In this document: piece by piece, positions 15,879-20,867 of the stretch | How the letters are laid out: every line of letters starts with the position of its first letter | Position numbering within the stretch: position 1 is the stretch's first letter | DNA from: JACQMJ01 sp964373495 | GTDB taxonomy: Bacteria > Patescibacteriota > Minisyncoccia > Sungbacterales > SURF-37 | Assembly (NCBI GenBank): GCA_964373495.1 | Contig: CAYJUW010000011.1 | Span: 1-20,867 of the forward strand | Direction of reading: 5' to 3' | Length of the DNA: 20,867 bases | Notes under the pieces: model-generated | The model's database searches: none | What the model saw: the letters and a program-made list of their open reading frames with translations, nothing else | Told to the model about the DNA's origin: nothing | Made by a program: the position numbers and the translations under genes

Positions 15879-16250
15879 TTAGTCGCGCCATACCTCACGG
15901 AGTTTTACGCGCCGGGGGCGATAGAGGTGTCTGAATTCCGCGAACACGGCTCGAGCTTTTCGGGTGTTATTACGAGAATAGTTGCAAAAAAACACGTCAA
16001 GATTGACGTAGCGCTTTTCCGGCCAAGTGTGGATGGTGAGATGCGACTCGGAAACGATGATGACGCCGGTGATCCCGCCGTCCTCGTGGGGGTTCGCCGA
16101 AAACTTATGGAAACGCGAAGCGATGATGGTAAAACCGACTCTCCGGATCATCGCCAGAGCTTTCGCGCGCACTCGTGCCTTACCGGTGAAGTATTTTTGA
16201 TCACCTTCGCACTCATATAAATCCGCGAGGATGTGCAGGGAGCGCTTCAT
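15879..16250 (-). CDS. speD: S-adenosylmethionine decarboxylase proenzyme (prokaryotic class 1B type)
   Basis: A 123-aa pyruvoyl enzyme precursor that makes decarboxylated AdoMet, the aminopropyl donor for spermidine. The self-cleavage site is SESHLTIHTWPE: cleavage between E68 and S69 would turn S69 into the pyruvoyl group. H74 and C89 sit 5 and 20 residues after the serine, the same spacing as the processing His and catalytic Cys in the Thermotoga enzyme. Length (about 120-130 aa) is normal. Its ATG overlaps the stop codon of the upstream speD paralogue (ATGA, 16247-16250), so translation is coupled. The spermidine synthase gene follows beyond the repeat-rich stretch and the PaaX-like gene. 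Confidence 0.93.
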   Translation of the reverse strand: MKRSLHILADLYECEGDQKYFTGKARVRAKALAMIRRVGFTIIASRFHKFSANPHEDGGITGVIIVSESHLTIHTWPEKRYVNLDVFFCNYSRNNTRKARAVFAEFRHLYRPRRVKLREVWRD

Positions 16251-16678
16251 AGCAAATCCCGAGCCGGGTACTCACGACCGCGAACGACAATATTTTTTTC
16301 TATTTTGCGAATGCCGAACGCGCTCCGGAAAAACGAAATCACCGGCGCGGTTTTGAAATCCTTGCAGGAGTAGACATCAACCGAGATGAACCGCCGGCCC
16401 GGGAAGGTATGGACGCTGATGTGCGACTCCTGAATGATGACGAACCCCGACCAGCCGCCGGGGTCTTTCCGGCGGTTTGCCGGCGCCCGGACCACGTAGG
16501 GCGGGATGAGCCGCTTCATCCGCATCCGCTCCGGCAAGTCGGTGAGAACCCGCGTCAGGAGGCCGAGGTTATCGAGCGCCCGGACATTACAAAAGTAGCC
16601 ATCCAGGGTGAGATGGAGCCCGAAATGAAGAATTTTCTGTTGTCCCCCGCTCCGGCGGAGCGGGTGTGTTTTCTTCAA
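16247..16678 (-). CDS. SpeD-family pyruvoyl decarboxylase paralogue, substrate uncertain
   Basis: A 143-aa homologue of SpeD. The cleavage motif is QESHISVHTFPGR: E84-S85 is the predicted self-cleavage site, H90 and C105 keep the same 5- and 20-residue spacing as in the neighbour, so it should mature and be active. It lacks the Trp-Pro-Glu of the AdoMet enzyme (HTFPG instead of HTWPE). It also has a different N-terminal half, with a loop APANRRKDPGGWSGF. SpeD homologues that decarboxylate ornithine or arginine have been described, so a diamine-forming step is a real alternative to AdoMet decarboxylation. The start codon is a TTG at 16678, with GAGG six bases upstream. Codons 5-12 run through a GC palindrome (16646-16664), so the N-terminus may be repeat-derived. 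It is 16 nt behind hpf. Confidence 0.85.
   Translation of the reverse strand: MKKTHPLRRSGGQQKILHFGLHLTLDGYFCNVRALDNLGLLTRVLTDLPERMRMKRLIPPYVVRAPANRRKDPGGWSGFVIIQESHISVHTFPGRRFISVDVYSCKDFKTAPVISFFRSAFGIRKIEKNIVVRGREYPARDLL
16646..16664. repeat. Short GC palindrome inside the start of the speD paralogue
   Basis: CCCGCTCC / GGAGCGGG arms of 8 bp with loop GGC, lying 14-32 nt after the TTG start codon. It resembles the short CCCGC...GCGGG palindromes in the spacers. It could slow translation initiation by folding, or be the remnant of a repeat that became coding. Confidence 0.55.
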
Positions 16679-16694
16679 CGAACCCTCGTGCGCT

Positions 16695-17111
16695 CTAAAC
16701 CCCTTCCTGGCGGATGCGTCCTTTTCGGTAGAGCCGCGCCGAACGGTGGAAGTGGATATCCTTTTTCGCTTGGCGGGCTCCGCGCAACAGGCGCGAACGC
16801 GAGCGCTCTTTGTATTTGATGAGTTCCCGTTTCAGGGCATTCTCCAGCTCGTCAATCGCGGCATGGATGTCTTCGCCAAAGGCCTGATGCCACACGTGCG
16901 TGTGGGGCAACTGGAGATTGGCCACCGCCTCCCAGATCTTCCCCTTCTTATGGTGGCTCGTCCCGTAGATCAGTTCAATCTCCAGCGCAGTGGCCGGGTA
17001 GGCCTGGTGGCGGCCGAGGAGCTTCTCCACCGGACCCACGAGCTTCTCGGCCACGGAGCGGCGTAGGCTCGGGGTGATCGTGAGGTTCACTCCCTTCACC
17101 ACCAGCTTCAT
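16695..17111 (-). CDS. hpf: Ribosome hibernation promoting factor (HPF/YfiA family)
   Basis: A 138-aa protein of the family that binds the small subunit decoding centre and stores ribosomes as inactive dimers or monomers. It starts MKLVVKGVNLTITPSLRRSV, the typical first strand and helix; TSHHKKGKIWEAVANLQLPH and FGEDIHAAIDELENALKREL follow, the ordinary second half of the fold. The C-terminal 40 residues are basic (KYKERSRSRLLRGARQAKKD). It lacks the extra dimerisation domain of long HPF and is longer than the short form. It heads the cluster with the two speD genes. The ATG at 17111 has no clear ribosome binding site. A DnaA-box-like site lies 34 nt upstream. Confidence 0.93.
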   Translation of the reverse strand: MKLVVKGVNLTITPSLRRSVAEKLVGPVEKLLGRHQAYPATALEIELIYGTSHHKKGKIWEAVANLQLPHTHVWHQAFGEDIHAAIDELENALKRELIKYKERSRSRLLRGARQAKKDIHFHRSARLYRKGRIRQEGV

Positions 17112-17144
17112 TAATTACCAAGGTAGCGAATATGTTGCTGGGCC

Positions 17145-17158
17145 GCAACTGTGGATAA
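17145..17158 (+). promoter_or_regulatory. DnaA-box-like site upstream of hpf (copy 1 of a 14-mer)
   Basis: GCAACTGTGGATAA contains TGTGGATAA, the complement of the DnaA-box consensus TTATCCACA. The identical 14-mer occurs again at 17524-17537, 379 nt away in the same orientation. It lies in the hpf leader, so DnaA-dependent regulation is one possibility. Confidence 0.45.
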
Positions 17159-17232
17159 CGAGCGTCCGAGAAACAGACCGCCCACAGCAATAGAAACGAC
17201 CGCGGGCTTATGCAAACGGTTCTCTGCACGGG

Positions 17233-17268
17233 AATATAAAACTCCCGCATGAGCGGGAGCTTTATATT
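17233..17268. terminator. Bidirectional-type terminator hairpin upstream of hpf
   Basis: 16-bp arms with one mismatch (AATATAAAACTCCCGC and its partner) surround the loop ATGA. On the minus strand the GC stem is followed by TTTTATATT; the plus-strand side ends CTTTATATT. It lies 11 nt after the stop codon of the small basic ORF, which it would terminate, insulating hpf from upstream transcription. Confidence 0.8.
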
Positions 17269-17279
17269 GGAACGGGTGA

Positions 17280-17375
17280 CTATCGCCGAGCCTTCTTCTT
17301 GCCACCCGCCTTGCGGCGTCGTACCATAGATTTCTTCTTGCTGGGAGGCACTCCTGAATTTTTCGCCTCCCGCAT
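17280..17375 (-). CDS. Possible tiny, highly basic protein (31 aa)
   Basis: An ATG at 17375 opens a 31-codon frame: MREAKNSGVPPSKKKSMVRR then RKAGGKKKARR. Fourteen of 31 residues are Lys or Arg, which resembles the basic tails of nucleic-acid-binding proteins. In support, a strong terminator begins 11 nt after the stop codon and nothing else in this stretch would use it. Against it, there is no clear ribosome binding site, and composition alone can mislead in GC-rich DNA. Too short to assign a family. Confidence 0.4.
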   Translation of the reverse strand: MREAKNSGVPPSKKKSMVRRRKAGGKKKARR

Positions 17376-17583
17376 TAGGAGCAGGTGCCGACCGTGCCCC
17401 GTGCCACAACTCCGTTGTAGCACAAGAGCGTGCACCCGCTTACATCTCATTCGCGCAAGAGCGATGAACGACTCATCGCGATTGCAAACTCTGTACCCAT
17501 CATGGGGAATTTTCCCCGGCGATGCAACTGTGGATAAGTTCCGGTTTCGTCTCCGAGCCGAACGAGGAGATACGAAACCGAGA
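17376..17583. other. Non-coding spacer with small dyads and a second DnaA-box-like site
   Basis: No gene is supported here. Visible structures are ACAAC-TCC-GTTGT (about 17406-17419), GCGATGA / TCATCGC (17461-17479), GGGGAA-TT-TTCCCC (17504-17517) and the 14-mer GCAACTGTGGATAA (17524-17537), identical to the one at 17145-17158. Several dyads and a DnaA-type site in 200 nt suggest a regulatory or replication-related region, though it is not AT-rich. Confidence 0.4.
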
Positions 17584-17613
17584 ACCCCCTCCTTTCGATC
17601 GAAAGGAGGGGGT
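17584..17613. repeat. 30-nt perfect palindrome (CCTCC...GGAGG type), copy 1
   Basis: A perfect 15+15 palindrome centred on TTTCGATCGAAA, with outer arms ACCCCCTCC / GGAGGGGGT. A near-copy lies at 18686-18711 on the other side of murB. Each arm contains AAAGGAGG, the ribosome binding sequence itself. Confidence 0.85.
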
Positions 17614-17658
17614 GAATGATTTTATGGCTGATCGCTCGGCTCGCAGATAAAATCATTC
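17614..17658 (-). terminator. Fold-back at the murB stop codon, possible terminator
   Basis: GAATGATTTTAT (17614-17625) pairs perfectly with ATAAAATCATTC (17647-17658) around a 21-nt loop. The right arm contains the murB stop codon (17653-17655). With the adjacent 30-nt palindrome it makes a double hairpin directly after murB. It lacks a classic T-tract. Confidence 0.5.
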
Positions 17659-18600
17659 AAACCCCACATACCGGATCTCCTCCTCCAGGAGAAGCCCGTA
17701 GCGGCGGTGGACGCGCTCTTTGGCCAGGCCCGCGAGCATGACCACCTCTTCGGCGGTGGCGCCTCCGGTGTTCAAGAAAAAATTCCCGTGCCGCTCCGAG
17801 ACCTTCGCCCGGCCGATGGCCCGCCCTTTCAGACCGACCTGATCAATGAGGAAACCGGCGGGAATGGCCGGGTTTTGGCGGAACGGAACAAGCTCGGGGT
17901 GGCGCTCCAGCAGCCGCTCGGGATCAACGTCGCGCCGCGTCCAAGGGATGTTCTTGAACATACAGCCGGCCGAGTGCGTCCCGATATCCTGCGCCTCGGC
18001 TCGGCGGGCGGTGTGCTCACGGATGAGGCGCTGGCCCGATGCCGAATCACCGGGCCGGAGCGCTAACGTCGCCGACAGGATGACGAGCTCCGGCCGGCGC
18101 TTGAAGATACTGTCGCGGTAGCTAAATCGGGCCTCCGAACCCGGCCACGACTCGGTCGCACCGGTCAGGGCATTGAAGACGGCGACGGAGGAGACCACGT
18201 CTTGCATCTCGCTCCCGAAGCAGCCGGCATTGCCGAAGACCGAACCGCCGATCGTGCCCGGCACGCCAATGGCCCATTCAAATCCGGTGAGCCCGGCCTG
18301 GGCAGCCGCGGCCACGGCGCGGGCCATCGGCGCTCCGGCATCGGCGATGAGCTCCGTGCCCGTGACGCGGATGCGGCCCGCTGCCGGGTGGATGACCACG
18401 CCGGGAAACCCCTGATCCGAGACGAGCACGTTCGATCCGGCGCCGAGCATAACCCACGGGGCCCCCCGCTCCCGAGCCAATTGGACGCCAGCAGCAACGT
18501 CTTTTGCGCTCTTGGCCGCCACGAAAAAGCGGGCCGGGCCGCCGATCTTGAAGACGGCGTGTCTGGCCAGCGGTTCAGATTCTTCCATGACTATTGCCAT
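17653..18600 (-). CDS. murB: UDP-N-acetylenolpyruvoylglucosamine reductase
   Basis: A 315-aa FAD-dependent enzyme that reduces enolpyruvyl-UDP-GlcNAc to UDP-MurNAc in peptidoglycan precursor synthesis. Motifs: HAVFKIGGPARFFV (start of the FAD domain), MLGAGSNVLVSDQGFPGVVI (51-70), IGVPGTIGGSVFGNAGCFGS (111-130), YRDSIFK (161-167), SAGCMFKN (210-217, with C213 in the proton-donor position where others have Ser), AGFLIDQVGLKG, and LLLEEEIRYVG near the end with the catalytic Glu. The start is the ATG at 18600 or 18588; the frame is open 20 codons further, but that extension is unlike the family. TACTAT lies six bases before 18600, so a near-leaderless transcript is possible. It is flanked by two copies of the same palindrome. 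Confidence 0.95.
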   Translation of the reverse strand: MAIVMEESEPLARHAVFKIGGPARFFVAAKSAKDVAAGVQLARERGAPWVMLGAGSNVLVSDQGFPGVVIHPAAGRIRVTGTELIADAGAPMARAVAAAAQAGLTGFEWAIGVPGTIGGSVFGNAGCFGSEMQDVVSSVAVFNALTGATESWPGSEARFSYRDSIFKRRPELVILSATLALRPGDSASGQRLIREHTARRAEAQDIGTHSAGCMFKNIPWTRRDVDPERLLERHPELVPFRQNPAIPAGFLIDQVGLKGRAIGRAKVSERHGNFFLNTGGATAEEVVMLAGLAKERVHRRYGLLLEEEIRYVGFE

Positions 18601-18685
18601 ATTGGGATAGTACAATAAAATGGAGAGACGCCCATAGCATCCCCGTCCCGCCGCGGCCATGGGCCAGAGCGCTCGATACGTTCAT

Positions 18686-18711
18686 CCCCTCCTTTTGATC
18701 GAAAGGAGGGG
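18686..18711. repeat. Palindrome (CCTCC...GGAGG type), copy 2
   Basis: CCCCTCCTTTTGATCGAAAG and onward is a 26-nt palindrome with one mismatch, a near-copy of 17584-17613. It lies 85 nt upstream of the murB start codon; the other copy lies 39 nt after the murB stop. Confidence 0.8.
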
Positions 18712-18761
18712 ACGCAATCCCGCACCTTTCTTTCTTGGACTTGGAATGGGTCATGGAGCTG

Positions 18762-18825
18762 GCCCCGTTAGAGGCAAGACGCCGCAGGCGTCTGCCGCGC
18801 CTCTGGCGCGGGCCTCTAACGGGGC
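18762..18825. repeat. Branched hairpin (three-way junction) with CCCCGTTAGA arms
   Basis: A 14-bp outer stem (18762-18775 with 18812-18825, GCCCCGTTAGAGGC-type) encloses two separate small stems. One is AGACGCC-GCA-GGCGTCT (18777-18793); the other is CCGCGCC-TCT-GGCGCGG (18795-18811). Together they use nearly every base, which argues for a conserved fold rather than chance. The outer-stem core also occurs in two hairpins inside element B. Confidence 0.8.
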
Positions 18826-19127
18826 TGGCACTCATCCCGCACCTTCCTTTTCACGGCCGTAGGAGCCGGCACTCACAAAAGACAAATAGAATTGGAGTCA
18901 ACCCTCCTACGGTCTTGCAAGAGAAGGTGCGGGATGGTGCGGTGACAATCCGCCAAAGCGTTAGCGGCGGCGGAGAGCCAACCTCCTATAGACCTCCGGA
19001 GCGCCAGAAGGCGGGAGGGCGAGCGCAAGGTAATCGGCCTTCGTCCTGCGAAAAGCTGGGCTTCGGCGGATGCTGAATGCTTCAGCTGCTCTTCCGCTTA
19101 CAGCGGAATCGCAGGAAACATTCGCAC

Positions 19128-19157
19128 GTATAAAGCCCCCGGAAGGGGGCTTTATAC
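19128..19157 (-). terminator. Terminator of the PG-binding protein gene
   Basis: 13-bp perfect arms (GTATAAAGCCCCC and complement) around GGAA. It lies 108 nt after the stop codon of the PG-binding gene and reads as a terminator in both directions because of the A/T-rich stem ends. Confidence 0.75.
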
Positions 19158-19265
19158 CGACAAATAGTCAGAGCTTTCGCCCCGCGCAGGCGGGAACAAA
19201 AGACACTCACAATCTATCCGTAGCAGAGCCAACCGCTGCTGTCAAGACAGAAATCCACACCCGGG

Positions 19266-20423
19266 CTATTGACCCTGCAGGGCCTTCAACTGGTCTTGCA
19301 GGATTTTCAGTTGATCTTGGAGGGCTTTGATCTTTGCCGCCTCATCAAGAGCGGCAGATGGCGGGGATGTTGGAGTTGGTGCGGGCGCAGCGCCGAGGAG
19401 CTCGTTTACCTTGGCCCGCGTCTTGGGGCCGACGAAGCCGTAGCCGGGATCGCCGGAGGCGGCAATGCCGTACTTCTCCTGGAAGCGCTGGACCGCGCGC
19501 CGGGTGGCTGCCCCGAAGTAGCCGGTTAGGAGACCCTCCGGGTACACATTCGTATCTTGAGCCAGGAGTTGTTGGAGGGTGTTGACATCATCCCCGCGTG
19601 AACCGACACTCAATGACCGAGTAATCGCTCCCGCGGCGGGGACTGGGACAGGCGCTGGTGCCGGAACCGGGGCTGGCCCGGGAGCCGGTGCCGGTGCCGC
19701 CTTGGCAAACACTTCGGCGAGCTTGGCTCTTGTCAGCGGACCAACACGGCCCACGGCCGACAGGCCGTACTTCTGCTGGAAGCGCCGCACCGCTCGTTGC
19801 GTAGCTGGACCAAAGTATCCGGTCACCAAGCCCTCAGGATAGAGCGAGCTGTCGGTTGCCAGATAGGCCTGGAGTTGTGAAACCTCATTGCTCGCGGAGC
19901 CGAGGGCAAGATCGGATGTAATGCTGAATGCCGGTGCAGGAGTCGGGGCTGGAGTCGGAGCGGGTGCCGGAGCCGGGGCGGGCGCTGGCGCCGGGGGAGG
20001 AATGCCGCCACCCCCACCACCTCCGCCGCCGCCACCGCCTTCCCCTCCGCCCCCTCCGCCGCCGCAAGTGGTCGCGCTTGGCGATACGGTAAAGGTCTTG
20101 GTGCTTGCGCCGGAACCGTTGTCAAAAGTCACTTTATACGTACTGCCGCAGGTCTCGGTGAAGGCGGGAATGCCGGAGGAAGGAAAGGTGAGGATCGTTG
20201 TATCCGGCGAGGTAAAGGTAATGCTGTTGCCCCCCTGCATCACGAGCTCCATGTTCCCTGCCGAAATCGTGGTCGTCGCCACCTCTCCGGAGACGGTGTA
20301 ATTTTTCGTACCGCTCCCGAGGGTGAAGGGCACAGTGATGCCGAGGTTGACCCCGGCCAGAGCACTAAGCGGGGCCGCGAGCAGTATGCCGGTAATGGCA
20401 ACCCGAATGAGAACGTGTTTCAT
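19266..20423 (-). CDS. Exported protein with two peptidoglycan-binding (PG_binding_1) domains
   Basis: A 385-aa protein. A signal peptide covers 1-23 (cleavage after ALA). Residues 24-120 form a beta-rich domain with two cysteines. A poly-Gly run (121-140) and a PAPAPAP linker (142-165) follow. PG-binding domain 1 spans about 169-239 (LYPEGLVTGYFGPATQRAVR). A second Pro-rich linker and PG-binding domain 2 (about 267-344, VYPEGLLTGYFGAATRRAVQ) come next. The C-terminus (357-385) is a coiled coil with repeated LQDQLK units. No catalytic domain is seen, so it probably anchors to or spaces from the cell wall. Such proteins are common in CPR genomes. The start at 20423 gives a proper signal peptide, though no strong ribosome binding site is visible. 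It follows a surface-protein gene after 69 nt. Confidence 0.92.
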   Translation of the reverse strand: MKHVLIRVAITGILLAAPLSALAGVNLGITVPFTLGSGTKNYTVSGEVATTTISAGNMELVMQGGNSITFTSPDTTILTFPSSGIPAFTETCGSTYKVTFDNGSGASTKTFTVSPSATTCGGGGGGGEGGGGGGGGGGGGIPPPAPAPAPAPAPAPTPAPTPAPAFSITSDLALGSASNEVSQLQAYLATDSSLYPEGLVTGYFGPATQRAVRRFQQKYGLSAVGRVGPLTRAKLAEVFAKAAPAPAPGPAPVPAPAPVPVPAAGAITRSLSVGSRGDDVNTLQQLLAQDTNVYPEGLLTGYFGAATRRAVQRFQEKYGIAASGDPGYGFVGPKTRAKVNELLGAAPAPTPTSPPSAALDEAAKIKALQDQLKILQDQLKALQGQ

Positions 20424-20492
20424 AGGTTAGCGCGAGGCGGCCCCACGCTCCGAGGAGAGCATGGCACCGACCAACTCACATCTCAACACGGG

Positions 20493-20867
20493 TTATTGAC
20501 AGCGACCCGGCTCTACAACGAGGTAACCCGCTCCGCCGGCTCCGATAATCGCGGGCGGAAGGGCAGCGATTGTGTTCGTAGCGCCGGTGCCGCCGACATA
20601 GATCCGGATCCATTTCGCACCGCTGACATCGGCACCACCTCCTTTCAGCTCAATGCATCCACTGACCGTGGCGGTGGTCGATTCGAGCGAGAGGGTTGTT
20701 GTTGCCGCTGAACTTACCGCGAGGTCACCGCTCGCCCCCACGCCTTGGTAGGGTGATGTCGTGCCGTTGAGTCCAACATTGCCGCCGAAAACAGCCGGTC
20801 CGGAGGTCTGGATGGCGCCGGTACCCGTGGTGGCGAACCCGACGCCGAGGCCGCCGGTGAAGTAGCC
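20493..20867 (-). CDS. C-terminal end of a fibre-like surface protein (partial, runs off the right edge)
   Basis: From the window edge the minus strand reads 124 residues without a stop before the TAA at 20493. The fragment opens GYFTGGLGVGFATTGTGAIQ and continues with Gly/Thr/Ser-rich text (VFGGNVGLNGTTSPYQG). It ends with GCIELKGGG, AKWIRIYVGGTG and LVVEPGRCQ. Repeats of the type GNVG-[IL]-x-TTSPY are familiar to me from large CPR surface or tail-fibre-like proteins. The final GRCQ cysteine may pair with the Cys of GCIEL. The GTG at 20741 is internal, not the true start, because the frame stays open to the edge. Confidence 0.85.
   Translation of the reverse strand, partial: GYFTGGLGVGFATTGTGAIQTSGPAVFGGNVGLNGTTSPYQGVGASGDLAVSSAATTTLSLESTTATVSGCIELKGGGADVSGAKWIRIYVGGTGATNTIAALPPAIIGAGGAGYLVVEPGRCQ

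Larger units (their letters stand above)
18601..19127. other. Gene-free, repeat-rich spacer between the PG-binding gene and murB
   Basis: About 530 nt without a supported gene; six-frame reading gives only low-quality frames. It holds a palindrome at 18686-18711, the branched structure at 18762-18825 and repeats of ATCCCGCACCTT: direct at 18717-18728 and 18834-18845, inverted at 18924-18935. CCGTAGGAG and CTCCTACGG (about 18855 and 18905) are also inverted copies. The remainder (18936-19127) has a small TTCCGCT-TAC-AGCGGAA hairpin at 19092-19108. Confidence 0.6.

Noticed and set aside
16975..17409. 144-aa minus-strand open frame overlapping hpf and its leader
   Set aside because: It overlaps the well-supported hpf gene out of frame, crosses a terminator hairpin and has no recognisable sequence.
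17112..17652. Chromosome replication origin
   Set aside because: Only two DnaA-box-like 9-mers, no dnaA, dnaN or AT-rich unwinding stretch; the small dyads look like terminators and repeats.
18659..19330. Plus-strand small frames in the spacer upstream of murB
   Set aside because: They are built from palindromes and end inside the PG-binding gene; no start signals or domain patterns.

Overview
This window looks like a piece of a GC-rich genome from the Candidate Phyla Radiation (Patescibacteria), most likely a Parcubacteria-type lineage. The call rests on gene content I recognise, not on a database search: a sigma-region-4/HARE-HTH regulator, a PaaX/Cas2-like protein, DUF5674, a PG-binding exported protein with PAPAP linkers, a fibre-like surface protein, an exported protein with GPGGC cysteine repeats, and a SecA with a long insertion before its [20 protein letters not shown] block. 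Every gene I can support lies on the minus strand, so transcription runs from high to low coordinates.

Layout in transcription order. (1) 20867-19266: the C-terminal end of a surface protein, then a two-domain PG-binding exported protein with a terminator at 19128-19157. (2) 19127-18601: a gene-poor nest of palindromes. (3) murB (18600-17653), followed by two fold-back elements, a DnaA-box-like site and a tiny, very basic ORF with its own terminator. (4) hpf, a speD-like gene and speD as a tight cluster (17111-15879). (5) A repeat-rich stretch: a 205-bp element with perfect 24-bp terminal inverted repeats, then two copies of a second hairpin element on either side of a PaaX/Cas2-like gene. 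(6) A spermidine-synthase-like gene with a terminator. (7) secA, DUF5674, a helical 109-aa protein and a Nudix protein, closely packed. (8) dinB, a 68-aa protein with a good promoter, and a PD-(D/E)XK nuclease with four cysteines in Cas4-like positions. (9) A small NPF-repeat membrane protein and a nine-repeat cysteine-rich exported protein. (10) secD, secF, a sigma4/HARE regulator and the start of a membrane protein cut by the window edge.

Three functional themes stand out. Protein export (secA, secD, secF) shares the window with several predicted Sec substrates. Polyamine synthesis is represented by two different SpeD-family pyruvoyl decarboxylases and a SpeE-like aminopropyltransferase. 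Small repeats are abundant: A-rich heptanucleotide tracts have entered dinB and secA in frame and supply the end of secF, and several families of GC-rich palindromes fill the spacers.

The best candidates for something undescribed are the GPGGC cysteine-repeat protein with its NPF partner, the coupled DUF5674/109-aa pair, the tandem speD paralogues, and the repeat elements around the PaaX-like gene. No tRNA, rRNA, CRISPR array or transposase gene was seen.
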